A stretch of DNA of 64,000 bases from Marchantia polymorpha subsp. ruderalis. Lineage: Eukaryota; Streptophyta; Marchantiopsida; Marchantiales; Marchantiaceae. The DNA lies in the NCBI GenBank assembly GCA_037833965.1, contig AP031359.1, positions 740,001 to 804,000 of the forward strand, given 5' to 3'. The position numbers were made by a program, and so were the translations under genes. Under the pieces are notes generated by a model. That model was not told where the DNA came from. It was given only the letters and a program-made list of their open reading frames with translations, and made no database searches. Positions within the stretch are counted from its first letter, which is position 1. Each line of letters begins with the position of its first letter. Shown piece by piece: positions 43,031-54,213 of this stretch.

Positions 43031-43043
43031 GGAGAGGGGAGCA
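43031..43043 (+). promoter_or_regulatory. Polypurine tract before a C-type LTR
   Basis: GGAGAGGGGAGCA ends one base before the LTR start TGTGGTAACGTAG at 43044. This is the expected plus-strand primer and fixes the 3' LTR start of the first internal region. Confidence 0.85.
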
Positions 43044-43340
43044 TGTGGTAACGTAGTTTTTCACTTTCTTTAAAAAAAGTAAGTTTGAGAAGGAGAAGGC
43101 TAGTATTTCAAACTTTTAGAATAGGAATAGTCAAAAGAAGAGTAAATAGTTGATTCTTGAGTAGACGCTAAGTAGGAGTAGTGAATAGACAAGATCTCAG
43201 TAAGTAGAACTTGGCATGCTCGTTCCAATGAACCCAAGAACACTAGAAATGAGTAAGGAAATCCTGAGTTACGAATGTATGCAATGGAGTACATGGTTCG
43301 ACAAAGGCATAGTACCGCCTTTGGCAAAGAGTCTTTGAAC
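43044..43340 (+). mobile_element. C-type LTR start, truncated
   Basis: The first 297 bp match 24143-24440 and 46900-47200. At about 43341 the sequence changes directly to the gag leader (ATGCACAATGAATGTCG), so the LCC frame, leader and primer-binding site are missing. The two internal regions of the cluster are joined here. Confidence 0.85.
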
Positions 43341-45300
43341 TATCTTTATGCACAATGAATGTCGCCGAGTTAGGACCTTAACGAGATAACTGAATGGACT
43401 ACTTGTTACAACCGTCAGAATTTCATCAAGTGAAAGGAAGAGAGCAAGAAGGAGAAACCGGGAGGAACTTTGTGGTAAACCCTAAACTCCGCGCCTGCTT
43501 CTCATTGGAACGTCCGCATAGCAGCCCAGACAGCGAGCAAATCTGCACATGAAGAGAAATTGGGAGCAATCCCAACTGAATTGCAATTTGCATGCCTTGA
43601 TGTTGCCACTCCAAATAAGTGCTAAAACCGTAATGTATACCACTCCTACTTTCAGGCTTCCCGAGCCATATAACGACTTGGGATTCCATTCCAAAGTCAA
43701 ATTGGTAAGAGGAACTGGTGTGGTGAGGACAACGGTTGCACCTATGGAGAATCTGTTTCCCAAAACACTTTTGCCACATCTTGAGCCAGAAGTATTGAGA
43801 GAAGAACAAACTTTCCTCGGCTTATCAACGAGGTCGCAAACTGTCAAAGGTTCAAACAGAGTAGCCGCATCTAGTAGTCGAAGGATGGCGTAGCCGATCA
43901 CAAAGCATTCTTACCACAAATTCAAGAGGAGGGCTGAGGATGATGATGCGGATTCATACATTAAGCTGTTTGAAGTGATTTCCATCATCAACAAGGAGGA
44001 GGGAGATGGTGACAGGCTGAGAATCTTTCCTAGTCTTCTACGCAAGAAGGCACGGAGCTGGTTTAACCATGAAAGCACAGCACGAGCCGAAATTGACACA
44101 TGGGCAAAATTGCGAGAGAAATTTTTTGAGGAGATTTGCGCGCTTGGCTATGATAGCCGTGTATTGACCAAGCTGCAAAATCTGCATAGGGAGAAAAAAG
44201 AAAATCTTTGGGATTACACCAAGCGGTTCCAGGATCTATTGGACCGAATCTCGAAGACCGGAAAAGGGGTTTCCTACTCCACACATCAAGCAAGTGATTG
44301 ATACATTACAGGCCTGCCGGTGGAAATAGATGGCCTAGACTGAAGTCTGAAGGTTCACGTGGTAGGTGGCCAAGACTGAAGGAAGTCGTCTTTGCGTCTT
44401 TGAGCAAATCTATGATGCACCACCTGTGGGAAGGTGGGGCATGCTAACACAAGAATGCATGACGACTTGGCCAAATTGCCCTGTGAACTCTGTAAAGTGG
44501 GCCCCGATGTGGGAATCAGGTGGGTACTATGTCAAGACTATGGAAGATGTTGGGTACGTTGTGCAAGAAGGGTACAACTACCTCACGCCGATCCCACCAA
44601 TGCACATACCTCGGTATGTGCCACGGGAGGTAGCCATGACAGTTCCGCAAAAGTGGATGGTATTCTCTTCAACTTTAGCGCAAGCGCCGGCTAGATCTTG
44701 TAACAACTGCGGAGCTCCGCGCTATTGGGTCCCCAACTGTCCTCAACCCCAAAGGCAGATGGGGTATGTCCCGCTATGCAATAATTGCCGAAAACTCGGT
44801 CATACGGCCGTGGAGTGTGAGTAGTAGTCCGCGCCCCAACCGTTGGTGCGATTCGTGGCACCCCCAAATAAGTACAACGTTCATGTTAATCAAGTAGACT
44901 TGAGCGCGGCTAGGAAAGATCAAGATGATACTTGACCTAAGGACAAAGTCCTGGTGAGCAAAGTTGAGACAAGGAGTGCTACCCGTCGTAAAGATGCATA
45001 TTCGGCGACGTCAAAACAACACAAGAAGCAAAATTCCTCAACTCCAAAGACAAATCCGTCAATGCCCAAGGGCCTTCGGACGAACACATCTAAGCCTTCG
45101 GCCAAGCTAGATCAGCCTTCCGCCAAAGAACTACGGACTTCGGGGAAATCAGATTTGCCTTCAGACGAGGTTTTGGTGAGGATCCTTCAGCAAAAATACG
45201 GTCCCGATATTAAGGACAAAGTTAGTGACCTGCTCAAGGATGCTTTGCGTGGTAAGAAGCCGACTGGGAAGAATACCCCAGAACTAGCTCCGGTTTTCAA
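43341..45300 (+). pseudogene. gag polyprotein, second internal region of the C cluster
   Basis: N-terminal region from about 43354 (MNVAELGP), FRLPEPYNDLGFHSKVKLV, then the Retrotrans_gag domain (ADSYIKLFEVISIINKEEGD, LRKKARSWFNHES, KLREKFFEEICALGYDS; 43930-44301), a deletion of the linker at about 44345, and zinc knuckles CNNCGAPRYWVPNC (His to Tyr, so defective) and CNNCRKLGHTAVEC (intact) at 44695-44820. The downstream basic/Ser region (44954-45300) is open. Slightly better preserved than the first gag. Confidence 0.8.
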
Positions 45301-46214
45301 CTCGTCGCGACCACAAAACGGACAGAGAAAAACTACTACATTAAGTCCACATTACGGTATAATGGCGGACACGTACGCCTTGAGAGCGAATATCACCTTT
45401 CAGCATTTGCTGGAGGATAATAAGATAAATCAGAAGATGCTAGCCATGGCGTTAAGGCGATCCAGGAGGATCCAAGCATCGAAGCTGCTCCAAGTTTATC
45501 AAATCTTACATGAAGACTTGGGAGCGCTAGAAATTGATGTGGAAATTTGTGGATGCACCATCAGCAAGGTACCCATCAACTCTGGGTCGGGAGTAAATAT
45601 CATGACAGAGAAGACAACTCATGGCATTAAAGTTCAAGAACTTAGAGTCCACGCCGAGGATCATACACCTGGCAGATGAGACCCGAAGGAAACTTTTTGG
45701 AGTACTGCGCGATGTGCAAACCATCATCTGCGGAATGACCTTTCCTCTGACTTATATCAGTATGCGGCCCTTGATGAAGACGGGGTACAATGTGCTGATC
45801 GTGAGTCCGTGGTTGTACGGAGCTAGAGTTCATACGGATTGGCACAAGCAATGCTTACATTTTTGGGATCCAGGCAAGGCGGATGGGCCCAAGATCACAG
45901 TATTGTGGGCCAAGGTTCCACACAAAGGTGAGACGCCTTCCACTAGCTTTTGGCACACGTCGGTCAAAGACACAATGTCCTCCGACAATGACCTAGATGT
46001 ACACTATTTAGAGTGCTATGAGGTAGATGAAGAAGAGCTGGAAGAAGTCAATTAGCAATTAATAGTGAGCCTGGGGCGTAACAAGATCAGTCATACAGAG
46101 GGCGTAGTTAATCTCAGTTTTTGTGAGGATGTTGAGCTCTGTCCCCACAAAGTGCTAAAAATCTCTAGCCACGTGACAGGCTTAGATTTAGAGACAGTAC
46201 GTAGCTTCCTTTGG
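45301..46214 (+). pseudogene. pol: protease, second internal region
   Basis: YGIMADTYALRANITFQHLL, EIDVEICGCTISKVPINSGSGVNIM (the active-site Asp is Asn: INSGSG), then, after a frameshift at about 45630, FGVLRDVQTIICGMTFPLTY, MKTGYNVLIVSPWLYGARVHTDWHK and an acidic linker ending near 46055. SHTEGVVNL and LDLETVRSFLWN lead to RT, but the sequence jumps at 46214 into integrase, so RT and RNase H are deleted. Confidence 0.85.
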
Positions 46215-46860
46215 AACGCATTTCTTGAATGTGATAATCAAAGACCTCAACTTTTATTTTCAGATCAAGCATCAAAAAATGACTCCCTATAATCCAAAGG
46301 CAAATGGATTGACGGAGAAGTCAAATGAACTTTTGTGCAAAAATTTTGTAAGGTAAATGTGAACAACGTGCATAATTGGAACATGAAGTTACAAGCGGCA
46401 TTGTGGGCATATCGAACAATGGAGAAGGTGATTACTAAACAGATCCCGTATTTTCTAAATTACGGTCTACACCCGATATTGCCCATTGAATTTGAAGTAT
46501 CCACACACTAGATTTTGGATCAACGCCGATTGAACGTGGAAGAGACTCAGTTGTATCGGTTGGAAGAGGTGATGGCATTGGAGGAGAAAAGACAGGAGGC
46601 AGCTTAAAGAACAGAGCAGGTGCAGCTGAAGACAAAGGAGGCATATGACACTCAAATTTGATCAATGATATTGAAGCAAGACAATCTAGCTCTAATGTAT
46701 GACAGTCGTCACGCTCGATTTTATGAGAAGTTGCATTTTTGATGGATGGGACCTTATAGAGTGTTGGAAGTATCTCCAAACGAATCTATTCAACTAACAG
46801 ATCTTCAGGATCGTTAAGAACTAGAGTCATTGGCTGGTGATTAAAAAAGTATCATTCCTG
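46215..46860 (+). pseudogene. Integrase C-terminal half, second internal region
   Basis: FLECDNQRPQ (homologous to THFLNSVIKDL), MTPYNPKANGLTEKSNELL, then degraded to MDGTL-RVLEVSPNESIQL. Stops occur at several positions and one frameshift is at about 46345. It is joined to protease at 46214. Confidence 0.8.
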
Positions 46861-46886
46861 AAGCGTTTGCAGGGTCGCTCACAATT

Positions 46887-46899
46887 GGAAAGGGATGCA
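46887..46899 (+). promoter_or_regulatory. Polypurine tract before the second C-type LTR
   Basis: GGAAAGGGATGCA precedes TGTGGTAACATAG at 46900. It is homologous to 43031-43043. Confidence 0.75.
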
Positions 46900-47972
46900 T
46901 GTGGTAACATAGTTTGTTTTTTTGGAAACATGAAGTTTGAAAAGTAGAAGGCTAGTAATTTCAAACTTTTAGAATAGGAATAGTCAGAAGAAGAGTAAAT
47001 GTTGGATTCTGGAGTAGACGCTAAGTAGGAGAAGTGGATAGACAGGATTTCATAAGGTAGAGCTTGGCAAGTTCATTTCATTGAGCCCAAGAACACTAGA
47101 AACGAGTAAGGGAATCTTGAGTTTCAAAGGTATATAGTGGAGTACATGGGGTGACAAAGGCACATAACTGACTTCGGCGGAGAGTCTTTGGACTTTGGCA
47201 ACATCTCCTTCGGGATTACAACATAAGAGTCTTCAGCAAATTGAAAGGCGGCGCCAAACAAAAAAGAAATTCAAACACTTGTACCTATCAATTTGCACAA
47301 ATTAACGATGCAATTAGGGTGTCAAATTTTATGGGCCGAGACGGGAGTTCAGCGTCGACATTCCGCAAGAAGGCATTTGGGAACAGGGAGCTTAGTGAGA
47401 TTTGTGAGTGAAAAATTGAGAGCACAACAATGGGGTAAACTTTAGAACTTTGATTGACAATATTGAAAGTGTTGGAATTTGGATTGAGAGCGTATTGCAA
47501 TGAGCTGTTAGCTGCCATGCTCGATTTCTTGCTGTGGGGATGGAATTGGATTTGCGCGGCAATAAGACAAAAGTGGCACAAAAGACGTGCCCGGACGCTG
47601 AGGAACTTTGTGGCAACTTGACCTTGAGGATTGGGCAAAAGTCTTGAGACACTGCGTAGGAGAAGATGGTGATCACACCTTCTATAGTGAGAGTGTGAAG
47701 GTGATCTGCGCAGAAGATAAGACTTTCGCAGAGCTATTCGAGAAACCTCGTTCGTGCAAGAATCGGTAGCAGAGTTAGCAAAGGTGGTGAGTTTGTTACC
47801 CGCAAAGTTAGTAAAGGTGGGAGTGGAGCCCAATTCGGTGGAGCAGCTTATAGTTCGAGTGGTGGCGGGCGTGGAGAGGACTGTTCAAGAACAACAGTCA
47901 ATGCCTTTGTGTCAGGTGTCTTCGGGTACAATTGATTTGGATTGTGACGAAGGACCTTCGGCCAATGCACCT
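46900..47972 (+). mobile_element. C-type LTR, left part, with LCC N-terminus
   Basis: Upstream region 46900 to about 47420, then LCC coding sequence (HELLAAMLDFLLWGWNWICAAI-like, LEDWAKVLRHCVGEDGDHTF, ELFEKPRSCKN), a deletion at about 47768, and ELAKVVSLLPAKLVKV, VEQLIVRVVAGVERT. It is split at 47972 by a solo B LTR (TSD CACCT) and continues at 52265. Confidence 0.85.
47430..47972 (+). pseudogene. LCC ORF, C family, left half
   Basis: Contains the LLWGWNW box, the WAKVL-HCVGEDGD box and, after an internal deletion that removes the TTY-T-WQV and NHL-PFL boxes, the VEQLIVRVV segment that precedes the coiled coil. Frameshifts are present before 47600. The deletion joins CKN directly to the QESVAELAK segment. 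The right half is 52265-52920. Confidence 0.7.
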
Positions 47973-50900
47973 TGTAATAACCCACCAAAGGCTAAAACTG
48001 CAGTATAGCAGCAAAAGGTCAAACCCATAGGGACAGAGGCAACACACAGAGTACTAAATGTCATATTTTAACAGACTATTGAGGAGTTTGAATTCTCAGG
48101 CTACTGTCACTCCCAGAAATACTTCAATTGCTCAACTCGGAGGTCACTCGGAGGTCGCACAGTGTAGCGTAGTTCACCCCAACACACACCTGAAACTGGA
48201 AAAGCACAACTCAAAGGTCGATTAGGACCTCTACTTAAGGTTCAGGGGGAAAGTTTCCCAAGAGCCTACTCAGAGGATCTGCAGGTAGTGACTCCAACTC
48301 CAAATTTACAACCCTTTCACTAGTTACTGCTAGTGCAGGGCATCCGGGTTGGACGTCCTACTTCGGAGGCGGTACCTTCGTCAAACCAAAGTCACTCTCA
48401 CGCGGTGAACAACAAACTCAACTCACAAAACGCGCAGAGACTACAAAGATCCGAACTGAGAGACCATGTTGAGAAAAGATCCAGTGTCACAACTTAACAG
48501 TCTATTGACGAGGTTGAATTCTCAGGCACTAGTCATTCCCAGAAATACTGCAGAGGCTACCCCCGAAGGCGCCTCATACAGCGTAACACACACAACCTGA
48601 ATTGACAACCAAGGCTTACTCGAAGTAACAAAACTTCACTTTGGCATTAAGGGGGAAATATCCCGAAGGAGTACAAACAAGAACAATCGCCCGAAGGTGT
48701 AAGTCTGAACTGCTTAGGTTCTAACTAGACTCCACTAGCTCAAAGCATTTGGCCGAAGGCCTTCAGCTACAAAATGCGGTAACTTTGTCATGCTGTAGCT
48801 CCTTTTGCGCGGTGACAGAACTAAGAAAACAAACGTGCAGAAAAAATGAGTTCCTAAACTGCACTTCCGAAACTGAAAAATCCCCAAGGCAAAACGCCTT
48901 GAACTACTTTATACACTCTAAGATCCTAACTACCTAACACTCTACTCTACGCTATGCTACACGTCATCTGCTATGCCTCCAGTGCGAAGGCCGACTGCGC
49001 ACTAACTCTCTACCCGACCAATCTTCGGCTCTACTATGCAATCCCAGACGCCGCAACACCGCGGTCACCTCTGCCTCGAGGTTCGCAATGGCGTCTCGCG
49101 ACCTCGACAGAAAGGAATCTAACCGCTTCGCAACTCGCCGCCGACTCCAACTGTCATCCGACATCAAGACTGCCGCACGAATCTCCAATTCGCGCAAAGT
49201 AACTCTCTCCCGCGCTACAACCTCCCAGCGAGTGTGACCTCTCAGACATCAGTTCACTCGCGCTACTAACTCTTCTCACTTGCGGCCTGTCGCGTGCCGG
49301 TTGTTGCCTTCAAACTCCACTAACTGCAGCTCCGCTTCCGCACGCTGCGCTCTCAATTCGTCGCACTGCGATTGCAGGCGACGGAGTAAATCCTCATCCG
49401 CCTTGCATGCGATGTGACACTGCTCTAGCAACCGTGTCTGCCGCACGAGCTCTTCTGCCAAGGTGTCATTCTGAATTTGCTCAGAATGGAGCTCCGCCTC
49501 GAGCTTCGCGCGCTGCTTCTCAAATTCGCGCTGGGCCTCGGCCGTTGCATCATTGCGCAGCTTAAGCACAGTGTTGTGCAGCCTCCGCAAGAGTGCAAGA
49601 TGTCCCTGCAGGACATTGTTCTTCTCTTCCAACTCTTTGTACTTGTGGTCTAGGGAAATCAGCTCGGAATTTGTCGCTACTTTGATCCGCGTCCGATTCC
49701 TAATCAATTCGACGTAGGATCCCCGATGGCGGGGATCCGCGTACTTAGCTGCCTTGCAATCAAGGTACCGTAGTAGCAGTACCACCTGCTTGAAAAGCAC
49801 TCCCGTCGGCGTGCCTTGCACCGACTCCACTTCCTCCTCTTCTGAATTTGAATCGTCCTCAGAGTCGAGGATCTCTGTCGCCACAGAAATCCTTGGCGAT
49901 TCCCTGGAACTGGGTCCCGCGGCTTCTTCTGCTGCGACCGCCGCTCCACTCCCTGCCAACATCTCCAATAGGGTGGGAGATCTCACTTCCGGCGGGCCCG
50001 CTTCTCTTGCCCGATCTGCTCTCGCCAAAGGCGCATCGCCGAAGGTGTCCTCTGCCGAATGCGCTTGTGCCGAAGGCACACGTGTCTCTCCCTTCCGGCC
50101 TTCGTCCTCTGCCAATTCCTCAAGTTGGGTCAGCGTTAAAGGCGCTTCCGTCGAAGGCGTCTGACCCAAAGGCTCCTCCCTACACTTCTCCTGCGCCAAA
50201 GGCAGCTGTGCCGAAGACGCTTGAACCGAAGGCTCTTGATCCAAAGTCGAGTCGTCGAAAGGTACTTGCTTAGAGGCCAAGCACCTGTCCGTCACTGACA
50301 CACTGGTCGGTGCCGCATGCCGTCTTCCTTGGCCCAAAGGCCTTCTTGCCTCCTTCAAAGGCGTTCGTGCCTTCGGTGTAGGGAGGTCCGCTGTCCTTCC
50401 AGGAACTCTTGCACTTGCATCCTCCCCCGAGGATAGCGAGTTTCGTCTCTCCGCGGCTCGTCCGGTGTCCGCGCTTCTGGCCGGCAACACAAGCTTGCGA
50501 GCTTTTTGCTTCGGCCGAGTGGAGGGCTCGTGGGTCGCCTGACTTCGGACGGGGGCAGCGGGCGCTTCTCGGATTGCTACGTGACAGCAATGGAAACTGA
50601 ACTCGCTCCGATGCTGTCAAGCATCCCATCGACCGATAGAAATTAATCAAGAAGGGGGAGAAGTGATTGATCGATTCCCCCTTCTCCTCCTGTGCGTGCT
50701 GTCGCGTTGACTTCCATAGAATCCGAGCCCAATGGATCGGAGCTCCAGACAACGCCAGCTCCACAAACCCCACTTGCCAAGAAGTCATGTAGGTAGTCCG
50801 GTGCGGCTGCAAAATCTGGAGGAGTGCTACCGCGACATTCCTCCGCAAGCGATCCTTGTAGTCACGGGTCTTGTACCTGTTCTTGCTGGACTTGCTGTTA

Positions 50901-52259
50901 TTGAAAAGGGCACCGAAGGAAATCTCTTCTTCCTTCGTGACCAGCACACTCTCGCATTTGAAGAGAAGGTGGTCTTCTTCTCCCGCGCACCTTCCTAAAA
51001 CTTGTTCCCAATCACTGACCTGCCACCTCTCCTGATGCGGTCAGAAACTGCGCGGAGGTTGGTTTCTCTCCCGCAGCCACTTGCGGACCATCTCCAGGCA
51101 CACCCAATTCCATCCCCATAGGAGGAAATCGAGCTTCACCGCTGTCAGCTCGTTCTGAAATGCGCGCAGACCAATCTACGGCACTTTCAGTGGAACCATC
51201 CGCAGCTGAGTGAACTGGGCCATCTTCTTGCAAGTTCTTGCGCGCTCAATTTCTCCACTGACACGAGCTTCTCGCAATTTCTCTACACTCGCTACTGCGC
51301 GTCGGGAGCTCGGGTGAACTCGTTGCACTTTCTCTCTACACTTCTCGCGCACTCCCTCAATCTTTCCACGAGCTCTCCGCGAAGTCTCCACAAGACTCTC
51401 CGCAAGATCACTGCAAACTCTCTACTGTGCATCGCGAGCTCCGGCGGATGCGAAATTGAAAATGCGAGAGTGAGAGTGAGGTCGAGTCTTTTCCTTCTGC
51501 GATCAAGATCGCCCAATGTTTGACCCTTGGACTGGCCGCTGCCCGCTTGAATGCGATGCCGGCGCGGAGACGTAACGGCCCAATTCGCACGCTCGAATTC
51601 ACGCTCCGCCGTTGCGCGGACTCCCACTCGTGTACGTTCAATCTTGATTCCGCCGATTTCCGCCCACGCTGTTTTCCGCTCGCGTACCGCCAAAGGCGCT
51701 TGCGGTGAAGGTACAAACTTCTGCCCACTTCTTTGTCTTTTCTTCCTCCGCCGAAGGCGCATCTTTCCACCGAAGGAGAATCCTAGAGGCGAAGGCCTTC
51801 TTTACGCCGAAGGCGAAACCTATCGACGAAGGCGGCGCTAGCGCCGAAGGTGCTGGGGCAAAGGAACTTACCGTCGAAGGCGTACGGCCGAAGGCGGATT
51901 AAATGACGAGGTTGTTTTTCCCTATGACGAAGGCGCATGTGTCGCGTGCTTCGTACGTCTTCAGCGACATCTCCTCTGGAGGCGTCTACGCCGAAGGCGC
52001 ATCGCCGAAGACACCTCACAAAAGGAGATGTTGCCAAAGGCGTCGAAGTCGCTCTCCCAGCAGTAACCGTCTGCTCTGTCCAAGGCGCTTGACCTCAGCC
52101 TAAGCCACTCCCCCCCCCAACTCCTAGATTCTCCGTGACCCGCAATTCTTCCTTTTTCCTCTATTTTATGTACCGATTACTATTTACAGTTGCTGCCGCG
52201 GTACTTGTTTTCCAAAAAATGTTTTAATTCCGCACAAAAACAAAAAGTGGGTTACCACA
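47973..52259 (-). mobile_element. Solo LTR, B type, 4,287 bp, TSD CACCT
   Basis: Ends TGTAATAACCC (47973) and GGTTACCACA (52259), flanked by CACCT at 47968-47972 and 52260-52264; the split C-type LCC frame reads across. Sense order: T-rich start, upstream region with many CCGAAGGC-type repeats (51660-52090), LCC frame, GTATAAAG, H1 (48885-48901), H2 first copy (about 48770-48805), H3, GTGACAC end of module one (about 48485), H2 second copy (arms 48360-48366 and 48386-48392), H3 (about 48248), end. It is the longest and best preserved LTR here. Confidence 0.95.
48964..51223 (-). pseudogene. LCC ORF, B family, best preserved copy (about 753 codons)
   Basis: ATG 51223 (MAQFTQLRMVPLKVP) is the chosen start: it precedes the first conserved box and has a homologous ATG at 60996. 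Boxes: LLWGWNWVC, WEQVLGRCAGEEDHLLF, KNRYKTRDYKDRLRRNV, PHRTTYMTSWQVGFVELAL, IHWARILW, NHFSPFLINFYRSMGCL. One frameshift at about 50500-50560 leads into 404 open codons: an Ala/Glu/Pro linker with CTTCGG-rich codons, RISVATEILDSEDDSNSEEEE, LLLRYLDCKAAKYADP, YVELIRNRTRIKVATN, then a coiled coil of about 170 residues. The C-terminal part ends at 48964 (RRVAKRLDSFLSRSRDAI). Only about four internal stops (TAG near 51170, TGA near 51045, TGA at 49274 and near 49245). The acidic SEEEE patch next to the coiled coil is a B-family trait. Confidence 0.85.
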
Positions 52260-52264
52260 CACCT

Positions 52265-52984
52265 AAGTCAGCCAAGCTTGGTGCTGCAAACATGTTGACC
52301 GAGCGAGTAGTTTCTTGCTCAAATACTTGGATGGGAAGATGGCAAAGTACGCCAAGCCAACAGTTGCGGCATCCTACGTATAGTTGATGCGTAGTAGGAC
52401 GCGGGCAGTTGTGGGATCCTATGTAGAGTTGGTGCGTAGTAGGACGCGGGCAAAGGTGGCAGCATCTGTAGAGGTAGTTGAAAGAGTGGCAAGCTTCACC
52501 TCTAAGTGCGCAACCGTGAAGGCTACCTTGCAGGAGCGGGAAAAGCATCTTCGGCAAACGGAGTTGGAGTATGCAGAACTTTGAAAAAGTTTGGTAGTGA
52601 AGAAGGACCTTCGTGCTTTGTCGGAACTTGAGTGTACGAGCCTTTGTGTTGACATCGACAATGCGCGGAAGGCGACAGTAGATCTTTGGGACAGATTGGA
52701 GGCATTTAAAGTGGCATTCAATGAGGAATGCCGTTGTGTGGATGAGCTGATGGAGGATCTGGAGAAATGCGATCAATTTTATGTTGCTGAACTGATGTTT
52801 CAGGTGAAGGAGTTGCAAGATTGCAAAGCTGCCAAATCTTTGGGGTTAGAGCATAGGGACAAATTGGAGGCGGATTGCTACGAATTGCGATCTCAACCGT
52901 CGATAGTTTAGGAGCTTGCATACTAATTGAATTGTGAGACTAATACAAATTGCGATACTTGCGATTGTGCCTCTTCCGCCGAAG
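52265..52984 (+). pseudogene. LCC ORF, C family, right half
   Basis: KLGAANMLTERVV, a frameshift in the YLD-K box, a 45-bp tandem in-frame duplication (52363-52452) of the SYVEL-RSRTRA segment, KVAASVEVVERVASFTSK, then a coiled coil (52591-52911) to LEADCYELRSQPSIV-stop. 52921-52984 is C-type sequence with no gene. It ends at a junction with a minus-strand D fragment. Confidence 0.75.
52363..52452 (+). repeat. 45-bp tandem duplication, in frame
   Basis: Two units, 52363-52407 and 52408-52452, both containing GTGCGTAGTAGGACGCGGGC or a one-base variant. They duplicate the conserved VEL-R-RTRA box of the LCC protein without shifting the frame. Confidence 0.9.
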
Positions 52985-54213
52985 TATCTTTCTCAGACTT
53001 CAATATGACTGTCCCGGTGGACGTCTGGGGTGATCTCACGTTTTGTGGTGCAAATGCTTCTCCTCCTACGTCTTCTACGGCCCTCTAAGCAACTTTTTCC
53101 AAGGCCACAGGATCTTCCTCACTGTCCGCAAACACTGCCAACACTTCAGCGGGTCTCTCCAACGGGGCCTTTATCCTAATACCCGCCGAAGGAACCTTAT
53201 ATCGTCCCGAAAATACTTCCTCTGTCATGATAACCTTACCTTTTTCTTTTCTCGTAGCCCGGCTTGGCACTACCGGCGTCGTCCTCACCTTATAAGTCCG
53301 AAGGTCCTTCTCTGCTTGTGCGTCCTTCTCTCTCACCATATTCACCTCTGCTTCCATTTCTGGAGTGGGACGCCCTATTGATGCAGCAGCTCTACTCCCC
53401 GTGCTGTTGTTTGCTTCCAATATCAACCGCCAAGAATTGAATGATGTCAGCTTGATGGGGACTGCCCGGCATACACGTTCTTCATACACTACTACCTCAT
53501 GTGTCCTCCTTCTCTTCTGTGGTTGTGACTCATGTCTGCCCTAGGGTCGTTCTCTTTTCAACGGAAGCAAACTAATTGGCTCGTCCTCTGGATCCATTTT
53601 GACCTCATTGGCACTCACAACCTCTTCTCCTTCATGTGCCTGAGTTTGTAACGGAAATTCCCTTCTCTCCTCAGCAGTTAACAATCCCATACTCCCATAG
53701 AAATTAATCAAGAATGGAGACATTTAACAGGCTGATCCTCTTGGAACTAGCCCAATGTGATGCCGTGTAGCAGTTTAGAAGATGCGCGCTTAGTGAATAC
53801 GATCTGCTGGCAAAGCTCGTTCCACAAACCCAACCTGCCAAGTCATCATCTAAGTGGTTCGAGCTGGTCAAAAGATCTGCATTAACGCCATCGCCACTTC
53901 TCTTCAGAGCCAGTTGAGATACCAAATAATACGATAGCCATTCTTGCCGGTGCGCGGGTGCCTGAACAAAGTAGCGTAGGCATTTTCTTCCTCTCGTGTT
54001 ACCTTGACAATCTCACTCTCAAAAGGTAAGGTCACCATCGTCACCTGCGCAACGTCCCAAGACTTTCTTCCAATCCCAAATTTGCCACGACTCGGGATTT
54101 CCTTGATAGCCCAGTGGCTTCGATAAACCATCATTATCCCACTCTTGCACTATCTTTGTGCTCGCCCAATTAAATCCCCAAAGCAAAAAATCCACCTTCA
54201 CAAGGATTAATTT
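52985..54213 (-). pseudogene. D-type LTR fragment with LCC N-terminal half
   Basis: Minus strand from LILVKVDFLLWGFNWASTKI (N-terminus cut at 54213) through WQIWDWKKVLGRCAGDDGDLTF, HPRTGKNGYRIIWYLNW, MSPFLINFYGSMGLL, a basic linker and SRATRKEKGKVIMTEEVFSG. It ends near 52985 where the D copy at 38320-40680 continues (ILE-DMTV region, about 39360). Both LTR ends are missing. At 54213 it is fused to integrase of the next element, also minus strand. Confidence 0.75.

Noticed and set aside
48964..51223. LCC frame as a host SMC/myosin-like coiled-coil gene
   Set aside because: The frame sits within LTR termini with TSDs and recurs in every LTR family, so it belongs to the retroelements; similarity to SMC or myosin is generic coiled-coil composition.
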